Positions 38,316 to 53,817 of a stretch of DNA of 64,000 nucleotides are shown here, one piece after another. Position numbers and translations under genes: made by a program. Each line of letters begins with the position of its first letter. Position 1 is the stretch's first letter. Location: the NCBI RefSeq assembly GCF_027922045.1, contig NZ_BSEX01000009.1, positions 1-64,000 of the forward strand, read 5' to 3'. Origin of the DNA: Microbacterium terregens (GTDB lineage: Bacteria > Pseudomonadota > Alphaproteobacteria > Sphingomonadales > Sphingomonadaceae). The notes below the pieces were generated by a model. It was not told where the DNA came from. It ran no database searches and worked only from the letters and a program-made list of their open reading frames with translations.

Positions 38316-39233
38316 ATGAAGATCGCCGTCCTGCTGCCCTGCTACAATGAAGAGGCTGCGATCGCGCAGACGGTGGCGGGTTTTCGCGAGGCGCTGCCGG
38401 ACGCGACGATCTACGTCTACGACAACAACAGCCGCGATCGCACCGTGACGGTCGCGCGCGAGGCGGGGGCGGTCGTCTGCTCCGAGCGCATCCAGGGCAA
38501 GGGCGCCGTCGTGCGCCGCATGTTCGCCGACATCGAGGCCGACGTTTATGTGATGGCGGACGGTGACGCGACCTATGACGCCAGCGTCGCGCCGGCGATG
38601 GTCGCGCAGCTCGTCGGCGAGCAGCTCGACATGATCGTCGGCTCGCGGGTCGAGCAGCACCAGGCCGCCTATCGCCGCGGGCACCGGTTCGGAAACCGCG
38701 CCATGACCGGCATTCTCGCCCGCCTGTTCGGGCGCAGCTTCACCGACATCTTTTCCGGCTACCGCGTCTTCTCGCGCCGTTTCGTGAAGAGCTTCCCGTC
38801 GCTGTCCGGCGGGTTCGAGATCGAGACCGAGATCAGCGTCCATGCGCTCGAGCTCAAGATGCCGGTCGCCGAGGTCGAGACCTGCTATTTCGCGCGGCCG
38901 GAGGGGTCGCATTCCAAGCTCAGCACCTATCGCGACGGCTGGCGGATCGCGCGGACGATCGCGACGCTCTATCGGTTCGAGCGGCCGCTGTGGTTCTTTG
39001 GCGCGGTGGGCCTCCTCCTCGCGGCCGTCGCGCTGCTGCTGGCGGTGCCGCTGGTGGTCACCTATCTACAGACCGGCCTCGTGCCGCGCTTCCCGACCGC
39101 GATCCTGGTGACGGGCCTGATGATCCTCGCCTTCCTGTGCGGATTCTCGGGGCTGATCCTCGACACGGTGGTGCGCGGGCGGGTGGAGGTGCGGCGGCTG
39201 GCCTATCTGGCGCATCCGGCCCCCGGCAACTGA
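38316..39233 (+). CDS. GT2-family glycosyltransferase with two C-terminal membrane segments
   Basis: A 305-residue transferase. The N-terminal GT-A domain has [31 protein letters not shown] and the DxD-like [10 protein letters not shown]. Two hydrophobic segments near residues 225-285 anchor it ([20 protein letters not shown] and [20 protein letters not shown]). It resembles dolichol- or undecaprenyl-phosphate sugar transferases that feed surface-glycan synthesis; sugar and acceptor are not known. GGAAG lies before the start. It precedes clpP on the same strand with an 89-base gap. Confidence 0.85.
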   Translation: MKIAVLLPCYNEEAAIAQTVAGFREALPDATIYVYDNNSRDRTVTVAREAGAVVCSERIQGKGAVVRRMFADIEADVYVMADGDATYDASVAPAMVAQLVGEQLDMIVGSRVEQHQAAYRRGHRFGNRAMTGILARLFGRSFTDIFSGYRVFSRRFVKSFPSLSGGFEIETEISVHALELKMPVAEVETCYFARPEGSHSKLSTYRDGWRIARTIATLYRFERPLWFFGAVGLLLAAVALLLAVPLVVTYLQTGLVPRFPTAILVTGLMILAFLCGFSGLILDTVVRGRVEVRRLAYLAHPAPGN

Positions 39234-39322
39234 CGTCCCGCCGCGGATCGCACCTCGCGGCCCTTGCGCCGGGCGATCCGAGCGCCGATGTTGTGTTTCG
39301 AACCTTACCAAGCGGGAACCCA

Positions 39323-39949
39323 ATGCAGGACATCCACGACGCCCTCGTCCCCATCGTCATCGAACAGTCGAGCCGCGGCGAGCGCAGCTTCGACATCTAT
39401 TCGCGCCTGCTGCGCGAGCGGATCGTGTTCGTGACCGGTGGCGTCGAGGATCACATGGCGTCGCTCATCACCGCCCAGCTGCTCTTCCTCGAGTCCGAGA
39501 ACCCGAAGAAGGACATCTGGATGTACATCAACTCGCCGGGTGGCGTGGTGACCGCCGGCATGGCGATCCACGACACCATGCAGTACATCCGTCCGCGCGT
39601 CGGCACGGTGTGCATCGGACAGGCGGCGTCGATGGGCAGCTTCCTGCTCGCCAGCGGCGAGCCGGGGATGCGCGTCGCGCTCACCAACGCGCGCATCATG
39701 GTCCACCAGCCGTCGGGCGGCGCCCAGGGCATGGCCTCGGACATCGAGATCCAGGCCAAGGAGATCCTGCGCATCCGTCGCCGGATGAACGACCTGTACG
39801 CCAAGTACACGGGCAAGCCGCTGGAGGAGATCGAGCGGGCGATGGATCGCGATACCTTCCTGGAGGCGGAAGAGGCCAAGGCGTTCGGCCTGGTCGACCA
39901 GGTGTTCGACAAGCGCCCGGCCCCGACCGAGGAAGCGCCTGCGGCCTGA
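39323..39949 (+). CDS. clpP: ATP-dependent Clp protease proteolytic subunit
   Basis: A 208-residue serine protease forming the 14-mer chamber used by ClpX or ClpA. The nucleophile Ser103 is in [12 protein letters not shown], His128 in [11 protein letters not shown], and the Asp (about 177) in [10 protein letters not shown]. The start at 39323 gives the usual N-terminus ([20 protein letters not shown]). clpX follows 144 bases downstream. Confidence 0.97.
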   Translation: MQDIHDALVPIVIEQSSRGERSFDIYSRLLRERIVFVTGGVEDHMASLITAQLLFLESENPKKDIWMYINSPGGVVTAGMAIHDTMQYIRPRVGTVCIGQAASMGSFLLASGEPGMRVALTNARIMVHQPSGGAQGMASDIEIQAKEILRIRRRMNDLYAKYTGKPLEEIERAMDRDTFLEAEEAKAFGLVDQVFDKRPAPTEEAPAA

Positions 39950-40093
39950 TCCGCGGCTGGAACATGCCCGCGCCTGAATCCGGCGGCGCGGGCAACATCC
40001 TGATAACCCACGTGTTTTATGGATTGCCGGACCGGTGCCCGAGTGTAGACTGTCGGGCGGTGTAACGCGCCTAGGTGCGCGGGAGAGAAGTGA

Positions 40094-41359
<1,266 letters not shown>

Positions 41360-41386
41360 TCGGCGGCGCGCCCTAGCCAGAACCAC

Positions 41387-41416
41387 GAAACGGGCGCCCG
41401 CAACGGCGCCCGTTTC
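41387..41416 (+). terminator. Intrinsic terminator of clpX
   Basis: A perfect 12-bp stem (GAAACGGGCGCC, 41387-41398, with its complement 41405-41416), a 6-base loop, then TGCTTT. Confidence 0.88.
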
Positions 41417-41470
41417 TGCTTTGGGGCTGCGGATAGGGGGGCCGCGGCTGCAAGAACGGAGAATTGGAAG

Positions 41471-41947
41471 ATGAACGCGACAATCGCGACGCTGCTCGGC
41501 GGGGCGCTGCTGGCCGCCGCCCCTGCGTCCGCACAGGCGGCCGATCCGGGCGCCTGCACCGCTGCGACGCAGACCCGGCTGATGGTGACGGTGCGCGGCC
41601 TCAAGAACAGCACCGGCAAGGTCCGTGTCCAACTCTACGACGGCGCCGGCTTCCTGAAGAAGGGCCGCTGGCTGGGCCGCGTCGAGGCACCCGCGCGCGA
41701 GGGAGCGACCATCTGCATCGCCGTGCCGCGCGCCGGCGACTATGCCGTGGCGGTCCGCCACGACGCGAACGGCAACGGCAAGTCCGACTGGAACGACGGC
41801 GGCGGCTTCTCCCGCGATCCCAAGCTGTCGCTGATGCGCCTGGAGCCGGACTTCGCCAAGGTGGTGATCCCGGTGCGCTCGGGCGAGAACCGCGTGGCGG
41901 TGACGATGAACTATCGCCGCGGGCTGAGCATCGGGCCGGTCAAATAG
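41471..41947 (+). CDS. DUF2141 exported protein
   Basis: A 158-residue protein with signal peptide MNATIATLLGGALLAAAPASAQA. The mature domain matches DUF2141: VRGLKNSTGKVRVQLYDG, then VPRAGDYAVAVRHDANGNGK and the end KVVIPVRSGENRVAVTMNY. Small beta-sandwich proteins of this family are periplasmic or surface-exposed, function unknown. Conserved Asp/Asn positions (HDANGNGKSD) may bind calcium (inference). Its 3' end meets the sugar-dehydrogenase-like gene tail to tail. Confidence 0.85.
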   Translation: MNATIATLLGGALLAAAPASAQAADPGACTAATQTRLMVTVRGLKNSTGKVRVQLYDGAGFLKKGRWLGRVEAPAREGATICIAVPRAGDYAVAVRHDANGNGKSDWNDGGGFSRDPKLSLMRLEPDFAKVVIPVRSGENRVAVTMNYRRGLSIGPVK

Positions 41948-41961
41948 AGCTCGATCCCGCA

Positions 41962-41989
41962 CCCACCTCGGAGAGCTGTCCGAGGTGGG
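41962..41989. terminator. Bidirectional hairpin terminator
   Basis: A perfect 11-bp stem (41962-41972 with 41979-41989), loop GAGCTG, in the 54-base gap between convergent genes. No long T-run on either side. Confidence 0.6.
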
Positions 41990-42001
41990 CGCGAGACTCT
42001 G

Positions 42002-43471
42002 CTAATCGGCCTGCCGCACGCGGAATACGTCACCGCCAGCATCGACTACGTACAGTTCGCCCTGCAGGTCCTCACCGAAGAGGGCGGGGTGGCCAAGGGT
42101 ACCCTGGTCCGGTGCAAAGTCCGCCGTACGGCGTTCCAGCGCCGCTGCCCCGAGCGTGATTCCGGCAACAATCTTCGATCGCGGGACCGAGAACACGATC
42201 CCGCTCTTGTCCGCAAAGACATATTGATCCCGGAGCGAGGCGACGGACCCGCGATATACGTAGCCGCCGACGACCCCGCCGCCCTCAGGCCGCGTGTACT
42301 CGATCGCCGGATCGATCGCGTCCTTGGGAGCCGGCGGGAGGACTACGCTCGTGCCCTCCTTCGCGGGCCAGCCGTAGTTGCCGGCGTTTGCGGTCGAGAC
42401 GAGATTGATCTCTTCCTTTCCGGTTTCGCCCCGATCCGCCACGAGGAGCAGGCCGCTGGTGAAGCTGGCGCCACGAGGATTGCGGAAGCCCTTCGCGATC
42501 CTGGTGGCAACGTAGTACTTGGGCGAGGCCCCAGCGTATGGGTCGGGGTTGTTATCGACCCGGAGGAGCTTGCCGAGAATGGAGGTGTCGCTTTGTGCAG
42601 TTCCAGCGGGATCGCGACTGCCGCCTCCGTCGGAGGTGACGACATAGAGCTTTCCGTCCGGTCCAAACACCATGGAAGCGGCATAGTTGTTGGTCGGTTC
42701 GTGTACCTCGGCTGCTACCGAAAGGACGGCCTCGCCGCAGGACGGTGAGAGGAACGTCCCTTGACGGCGACAGGCGGTGATCAAGACACGTCCCTCCCAC
42801 CCGCTGAACACCGCGTAAAAGCGTCCATCGCTCGCGTAATTTGGCGAGACTGCAATCGCCTGGAGACCGCGCTCGCCTTCGGTGTCGACGGAGAGCGTCA
42901 GGAAAAGCGTCTTCTGGCCAGTCGCAGGATCCAGCGTGTAGATAGCGCCGCCGCGTTCAGCGACGAACAGCGATGTACTACCGGGAACTGGAACGATGGC
43001 GACGGGATCCACGAAGCCTGTAGCCACGCGTGTGAGTGCGATGCCTTCCTTGCTGTTCGTGACGCTGACCCGCAGGTCGAGGGTCGTGCGGGCCTGCCCG
43101 TCGCTGACCTGGAGTTGCACTTCATAGACGTTGTCGGCGTTCGCATCGGCCGGCAGGTCGTAGTTGGGCGCGGCAACGAACTTCAGCGTGGCTCCCGACA
43201 GGACGAACGCGGCGGCATCAGCCCCGCCCGAGATCGTGAAGGTGAGCGCGCTTCCTTCCGAATCCGTCGCTGCCGCCGTGTAGGTGAAGTCGGAGCTGTT
43301 TTCGACGACGTTTGCGGTTGCCGCCGAGGTGAACGCGGGCGCCTTGTTAGGAGGTGGTGGTGCCGGCGACGCGGAATCATCAATGCCGCAAGAACTCAGC
43401 ATCAGCGCACCCGCGACGGCACCGCCCGCGAGCAGCCAAGAGCGCATCGCGCTCGTCTTCCAGACTTCCAT
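42002..43471 (-). CDS. PQQ-dependent sugar-dehydrogenase-like lipoprotein with cadherin-like domain
   Basis: A 489-residue lipoprotein (lipobox ALMLSSC). An N-terminal cadherin-like domain (about residues 45-150: VVENSSDFTYTAAATDSEGS, VQLQVSDGQART) is followed by a soluble glucose/sorbosone dehydrogenase-like beta propeller (VATGFVDPVAIVPVPGSTSL, NNYAASMVFGPDGKLYVVTS, ending GELYVVDAGGDVFRV). The family oxidises sugars with PQQ, but many members lack a proven cofactor. The start at 43471 has G7 as its ribosome site; 43447 is an alternative. A 60-base sample is about 57 percent GC versus about 73 percent in neighbouring mfd, so the gene may be acquired. Confidence 0.82.
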   Translation of the reverse strand: MEVWKTSAMRSWLLAGGAVAGALMLSSCGIDDSASPAPPPPNKAPAFTSAATANVVENSSDFTYTAAATDSEGSALTFTISGGADAAAFVLSGATLKFVAAPNYDLPADANADNVYEVQLQVSDGQARTTLDLRVSVTNSKEGIALTRVATGFVDPVAIVPVPGSTSLFVAERGGAIYTLDPATGQKTLFLTLSVDTEGERGLQAIAVSPNYASDGRFYAVFSGWEGRVLITACRRQGTFLSPSCGEAVLSVAAEVHEPTNNYAASMVFGPDGKLYVVTSDGGGSRDPAGTAQSDTSILGKLLRVDNNPDPYAGASPKYYVATRIAKGFRNPRGASFTSGLLLVADRGETGKEEINLVSTANAGNYGWPAKEGTSVVLPPAPKDAIDPAIEYTRPEGGGVVGGYVYRGSVASLRDQYVFADKSGIVFSVPRSKIVAGITLGAAALERRTADFAPDQGTLGHPALFGEDLQGELYVVDAGGDVFRVRQAD

Positions 43472-43548
43472 TATCCCCCCCGAGATTATCTCGTCTGGCG
43501 AGGATAGGAGCCAGTCAGATCGGTGCGCAAGCGATTTGCAGCGGCACC

Positions 43549-47007
<3,459 letters not shown>

Positions 47008-47060
47008 GTCGGGCGCGGGCGTTCCGTTCGGTCTGGGACGTGGGAAGGCGGGATGGCCCT

Positions 47061-47327
47061 TCAGCGGGCGATCGGCACGTAGTTCAGGGTCTTGAGCGCG
47101 GCCATCACCGTGCCCCCGAACTGCGGCGGCACCGGCTGGGTTCCCATCGCCCAGGCCATGATGTCGACGTCCTGCTCCTCCAGGAAGGTTTCGAACCACG
47201 CGATCTCCTGGTCGCTCCAGCCTTGCCCGTGCGCGTCGAAGAAGCCGCCGATCATCAGGTCGGCTTCCTTGGTGCCGCGGTGCCAGGCGCGGAAGCGCAG
47301 GCGCTTGAGACGGGTTTCGCGGTCCAT
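47061..47327 (-). CDS. sdhE: Succinate dehydrogenase assembly factor SdhE
   Basis: An 88-residue protein that attaches or helps attach FAD to SdhA. The hallmark RGxxE is present in FRAWHRGTKEADLMIGGFFD. The all-helical fold and length match the SdhE/SDH5 family. The start at 47327 follows GGAG. It is encoded between recG (divergent) and mfd (same strand, 53-base gap). Confidence 0.93.
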   Translation of the reverse strand: MDRETRLKRLRFRAWHRGTKEADLMIGGFFDAHGQGWSDQEIAWFETFLEEQDVDIMAWAMGTQPVPPQFGGTVMAALKTLNYVPIAR

Positions 47328-47433
47328 GGGATCTCCAACGGCAAGGAGCCGGCGGACGCGAACGGCCGTCGGCGAGTCAGTGCGACGCCGCTTCCCGACA
47401 CGGGCCGAAACGCGGTAGGGGCAGCAGATAGTC

Positions 47434-49494
<2,061 letters not shown>

Positions 49495-49960
49495 GGATCG
49501 AAGGGCGGCAGCGGCTCCAGCACGGCGGCGAGTAGTTCGTAGTAGCTCGCGCGGTCGATCGGCAGGTCGAACACGCAGCCGAAGCGCTTGCCCTTGGCCC
49601 AACGCACGTCCGCACCCATCACGCCGACTACCGGCAGGATCAGCCGCAGCCGGTCGCCGGGCTGGAACGCCAGGTCGGTGGTCGCGGAAAGGCCGTGCGA
49701 GGAGATGTTGAGGACGCGCAGTTGCAGCGCCTCGGCCGCAGGACCGAAGCCCCGCGCCTCGAACTGTACTTCGTCGCGCACGTGCGACGGCTCGACCGCC
49801 CCCGCCGTCGTCTGCCTGAACTTCTCGTCCATGGCGCCCCCTTGCGGCGAATGGATATCAGCATTGGCGGGGATGGGGAAGGATGGATGCTCGGGCGGTA
49901 CTTGGCACCGTCTCGGGGAGGTACCGCCTTTTCTCGTATCCCCGGCGACGGTTGATCTCA

Positions 49961-50169
49961 GTACCCCGGCGGAGTCCGGGGTCCAGTTGGGAAGGCCGTA
50001 GTGAAGGCCCGCACCCTCGCAGCCGCCCCCACCTGGGCCCCGGCCTCCGCCGGGGTACGAAGAAGGAAGGGGGCGCGCTTCGTGCTCCTGCGAAGGCAGG
50101 AGCCCAGGGTCACGAGCGCAACCCGCGGTTGCTCTGCTCGGCCCTGGATTCCTGCCAGCGCAGGGATAC
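49961..50169. repeat. REP-like cluster 4: order A, A', B, B'
   Basis: In the 365-base gap between PilZ and tyrS: A (49961-49990), inverted A (50031-50058), B (50082-50110) and inverted B (50142-50169, degenerate). Apart from the repeats I see nothing in this gap. Both flanking genes run on the minus strand, so here the cluster lies downstream of tyrS and upstream of PilZ. Confidence 0.85.
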
Positions 50170-50197
50170 GACAGCTTTTGCCGCTAGCGTGCCGGCG

Positions 50198-51427
50198 TCA
50201 CGCCGCCGGCAGCAGGATGCCGTGATGCTTCTTGCCCGAGGACAGGCGCACCGGTGCCGATACGGCGATCTGCATCGCCTCATCCGTGATCTTCTCGCCG
50301 TCGACGCGGGCGCCGCCGCCCTTGATCAGCCGGCGTGCCTCGCCCTTGGAAGCGGCAAGCCCCAGCGCCACCAGCGCGTCGACCGCGGTGATGCTGCCCT
50401 CCGCCAGCTGGTGCGTGGGAAGCGCATCCCCGGCAGCACCCTCTTCAAAGGTGCGGCGCGCGGTCTCGGCCGCCTGGGCCGCTGCATCCGCACCGCGGCA
50501 GAGCGCGGTCGCGGCGTCGGCCAGGATCTTCTTCGCCTCGTTGATCTCGGCGCCTTCGAGCGCCTCCAGCCGGGCGATCTCGTCCAGCGGCAAGTCGGTG
50601 AACAGGCGCAGGCGGGTGCCGACGTCGCGATCGTCGGTGTTCCGCCAGAACTGCCAATAGTCGAAGTGCGACAGCAGATCCTCGTTCAGCCACACCGCGC
50701 CGCCGACCGACTTGCCCATCTTGGTGCCGTCGGCGTTGGTGAGCAGCGGCGTCGTCAGTCCGAACACCGTCGTGCCGTCGACCCGGCGCGACAGGTCGAC
50801 GCCGTTGACGATGTTGCCCCACTGGTCCGATCCGCCCATCTGCAGGCGGCAGCCGGCGCGGCGCGACAGCTCCAGGAAGTCGTATGCCTGGAGGATCATG
50901 TAGTTGAATTCGAGGAAGCTCAGCGACTGTTCGCGGTCCAGGCGCATCTTCACCGAATCGAAGCTCAGCATCCGGTTGACCGAGAAATGCTGGCCGATGT
51001 CGCGCAGGAACGGGATGTACTCGAGCTTGTCGAGCCATTCGGCATTGTCGAGCATGATCGCGTCGCTCGGCCCGTCGCCGAACGTCAGGAAGCGCTCGAA
51101 CACGCGCTTGATCGAGGCGACGTTCGCCTGGATCGTCTCCTCCGTCATCAGCTTACGCGCTTCGTCCTTGAAGCTCGGGTCGCCGATCTTGCCGGTGCCG
51201 CCGCCCATCAAGACGATCGGCTTGTGGCCGGCGCGCTGCAGCTGGCGCAGCATCATGATCGAGACGAGATGGCCGACGTGGAGCGACGACGCGGTCGGAT
51301 CGAACCCGATATACCCCGGCACCACTCGGCTCGCCGCAAGCGCATCGAGCGCCGCCGCGTCGGTCACCTGGTGGATATAGCCGCGCCCGTCGAGCAGGCG
51401 GAGGAGGTCGGAGTTGTACTGGGTCAT
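50198..51427 (-). CDS. tyrS: Tyrosyl-tRNA synthetase
   Basis: A 409-residue class I synthetase. The HIGH-like motif is in [16 protein letters not shown], the KMSKS-like motif in [16 protein letters not shown], and the C-terminal S4 domain in [20 protein letters not shown]. The [20 protein letters not shown] region matches the Tyr-binding site. The start at 51427 fits the family, with a short GAG upstream. It is divergent from the nucleotidyltransferase-like gene. Confidence 0.96.
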   Translation of the reverse strand: MTQYNSDLLRLLDGRGYIHQVTDAAALDALAASRVVPGYIGFDPTASSLHVGHLVSIMMLRQLQRAGHKPIVLMGGGTGKIGDPSFKDEARKLMTEETIQANVASIKRVFERFLTFGDGPSDAIMLDNAEWLDKLEYIPFLRDIGQHFSVNRMLSFDSVKMRLDREQSLSFLEFNYMILQAYDFLELSRRAGCRLQMGGSDQWGNIVNGVDLSRRVDGTTVFGLTTPLLTNADGTKMGKSVGGAVWLNEDLLSHFDYWQFWRNTDDRDVGTRLRLFTDLPLDEIARLEALEGAEINEAKKILADAATALCRGADAAAQAAETARRTFEEGAAGDALPTHQLAEGSITAVDALVALGLAASKGEARRLIKGGGARVDGEKITDEAMQIAVSAPVRLSSGKKHHGILLPAA

Positions 51428-51556
51428 CGCTCGATCATTCTGCTGTTTGCGCGGCCTCCCTAGCCGCTCGGCGCCCGCGAAGTCGAGAAGATGCGATTTC
51501 CGGCGCATTTGCGCGTCCTGCGCCTCTTGGCAGCGCCGCTGCGCCCGCCTAACCCG

Positions 51557-52738
51557 ATGCCCATGCTTGCAGGGCTTATTTTCGCGACCGAGGACGCCGA
51601 GGGGCGCGCCGGCACGCTCGCCGCGACGCTGCCCTTCGGGGGCATGACGCTGATCGAATATCAGGCGCGGCTGCTCGCCGCAGCCGGCGTGGGGCAGATG
51701 GTGGTAGCGGTGGGACGGGTGACGCCCGCGCTGCTGGGCGCCGTCAGCCGCATCGCCAAGCGCGAGGTGACGGTGGACATCGTCCGCTCCGCCGAGGAAG
51801 CGTCCGCCAAGATCCATCCGCTCGCCACCGTCGTCGTGATCGCGGACGGGCTGGTGACCACCGACACGATGCTGCACGCGATGGCCGGCGAGGCGCCCGA
51901 CGCGATCCTGGTGACGCCCGAGGCGGAGGCGAGCGGCGCGGTCGAGCGGCTCGACCGCGGCCAGTGCTGGGCAGGCGTCGCGACGCTTTCGGCGCAGCGG
52001 CTCGCCGAAGTCGCGGCGCTGCCCCGCGAATATGATTTCCAGTCCACCGTGCTGCGGATCGCGGTGGAGGCGGGCGCCCGCCACGTCGCGCTCCCTGCCT
52101 CCGCTCGCCGATCGGGTCATGGCGTGGAGCGCGATGCGCAGGTGCTGGCCGGGCGCAGCAACGACGTGCTGGGGGCGCTTGCCAACCAGCGCACCGGCTG
52201 GGCGGACCGCTGGTTCTTCACCCCGATCACGCGCTTCCTTTTGCCCCAGCTCGTCCGGCGCGAGGTGCCCGCCTGGGCGACCGCGGTGGCGGGCGGGGGC
52301 GCGGGGCTGCTCGCGCTCGTGACGCTGGGGCTGGGGCATCCGGCGCCCGGCATGCTCCTCGCGCTCCTTTCGGTGATCCTGCTTTCGGCCGGGTCGCTGC
52401 TCAGCTGGCTGCGGGGCGACAATGTCCGCGCGAGCCAGCAGGAACAGGGCATCCTCCTCCTGGCGGTGCTTTCGGCGCTGCTGCTCGGCATCATCGCCTC
52501 GCTGGCCGCGGGGCATGCGACGCCGTTCGTGCTGGCGCTGTGGGGGGTGGCGAGCAACACCGTGGCCGATCGCGTGCCGGTGCGCCCGCGGCCATGGTAT
52601 GCGAGCGCCGCCTCGCAGGTGCTGCTGCTGACGCCGTTCGCGCTGCTGGGCCTGGCGACGCTGGGCCTGGCCCTTGCGACGCTGCACGCGGTCGTCAGCC
52701 TTGCCGCGGCGGTTGAAGCCAGCCGTCACAAGGCTTAG
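51557..52738 (+). CDS. Nucleotidyltransferase-like membrane protein (degenerate IPCT/DIPPS-like architecture)
   Basis: A 393-residue protein. Residues 1-190 look like an NTP-transferase fold ([13 protein letters not shown], then [20 protein letters not shown]), but the family's GxGxR nucleotide motif is replaced. Residues 220-390 have five to six membrane segments, beginning [20 protein letters not shown], which resemble CDP-alcohol phosphatidyltransferases without the DGxxAR active site. The layout recalls the bifunctional enzymes of di-myo-inositol-phosphate synthesis, with both active sites lost. This is pattern-based inference; it may simply be an unrelated membrane protein. It begins a plus-strand unit with DUF2336 and a kinase-like protein. 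Confidence 0.55.
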   Translation: MPMLAGLIFATEDAEGRAGTLAATLPFGGMTLIEYQARLLAAAGVGQMVVAVGRVTPALLGAVSRIAKREVTVDIVRSAEEASAKIHPLATVVVIADGLVTTDTMLHAMAGEAPDAILVTPEAEASGAVERLDRGQCWAGVATLSAQRLAEVAALPREYDFQSTVLRIAVEAGARHVALPASARRSGHGVERDAQVLAGRSNDVLGALANQRTGWADRWFFTPITRFLLPQLVRREVPAWATAVAGGGAGLLALVTLGLGHPAPGMLLALLSVILLSAGSLLSWLRGDNVRASQQEQGILLLAVLSALLLGIIASLAAGHATPFVLALWGVASNTVADRVPVRPRPWYASAASQVLLLTPFALLGLATLGLALATLHAVVSLAAAVEASRHKA

Positions 52739-52773
52739 GCCGGTCTTAACGACCGCACGTTAGGCGAGGGTGC

Positions 52774-53817
52774 ATGGCCGCCCGTTCGACCCAGATGGAT
52801 ACCGATCCCGCAGCGCTGCTCTCCCATGCGGCGGCGCGCGGCATGCGTGCGCAGGTGCGGGCGGCGCCGCCGGTGGCCGCGTTGTTCGCGCCGCCGACCG
52901 ATCCCCTCGACGATCGCACCCGCGCCGCCCTGTCCGAGCGGCTGGAGCGGCTGGTCCGCACCTCCGCCGATCGGCTGGCCGAAGTGGCGGCCGCGCGGCT
53001 GGACGCCGCGGCCGAGCCGGCTTTGGCCGCACGGATCCGGGGCGAGGCCGAACAGGTCTGGGATCGGCTTGCCGCGGTGCCGACGCTGTGGGACGAGACG
53101 CTGCTTGCCGAACTGCTGGCCGAAACGCGGCTGGCGCTGCTTGCCGCCGCGCTTCCGGTTCGCGCGCCCTTCAACCCCGACCAGCCGAGCCTGCTCGCGC
53201 GGCTCGCCCATTCCGACGACGCCCTGATTGCCGAGGCCGCCAAGCTGCTGCTGCTCCACGGCAGCGGCGGCGAGTATGCGACGCTCCAGCAGCTGTGCTG
53301 GCCGATCGCGGCGGCGCTGCGCCAGAATGCGACCGATCCGGAGGAGATCGCGCTGCTCGACCGCGCGCTGATCTCGGCGGTGGAGCAGTTGCGCGGGCAA
53401 GACAATGAGGCGCCGGCCGCAGCCCGGCTTGCACGCGCGCTGCGCCGCGATGTGGCCACGCTGCCGGAACTGATCGAACAGGCGCTTTCCGACCGCCGGC
53501 TCGAACTGGTGGTGGCGCTGGTCGCGGACGCGGGAGGGCTCGGCACCCGGGCGGTGCGGGACCTGGTGCTGGAGCGCGATCCGGCGCCGCTCTGCATGCT
53601 GCTGCGTGCGCTCGACCTGCCGCGCGAGACGCTGGCGCGCATCGGCTTTGCGCTGTGCGAGGCCGATCCGGCACGGGACCTGGACGCGTTCGCCGACCTG
53701 ATCGACGAAGTCGCCGCGGTGCCGCTGCAGGCGGCCTGGCGGGCGGTGGCGGCGATGGCGCTTCCCGCCGGCTATCGCACCGCGCTGCTCGCGCTGGGCG
53801 ATGGAGCGGGCGCATGA
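52774..53817 (+). CDS. DUF2336 protein
   Basis: A 347-residue, helix-rich, soluble protein with HEAT-like repeats (DQPSLLARLAHSDDALIAEA, RALRRDVATLPELIEQALS), matching DUF2336, an alphaproteobacterial family of unknown function often near signalling genes. It has no Cys motif or signal peptide. The start follows the preceding gene by 35 bases, and its stop overlaps the kinase-like gene by ATGA, so the three are probably one operon. Confidence 0.78.
   Translation: MAARSTQMDTDPAALLSHAAARGMRAQVRAAPPVAALFAPPTDPLDDRTRAALSERLERLVRTSADRLAEVAAARLDAAAEPALAARIRGEAEQVWDRLAAVPTLWDETLLAELLAETRLALLAAALPVRAPFNPDQPSLLARLAHSDDALIAEAAKLLLLHGSGGEYATLQQLCWPIAAALRQNATDPEEIALLDRALISAVEQLRGQDNEAPAAARLARALRRDVATLPELIEQALSDRRLELVVALVADAGGLGTRAVRDLVLERDPAPLCMLLRALDLPRETLARIGFALCEADPARDLDAFADLIDEVAAVPLQAAWRAVAAMALPAGYRTALLALGDGAGA

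Noticed and set aside
51018..51040. CTCGAGCTTGTCGAG similarity to the type C repeat
   Set aside because: It lies in tyrS coding sequence (Leu-Asp-Lys-Leu-Glu) without the second arm or flanks; coincidence.
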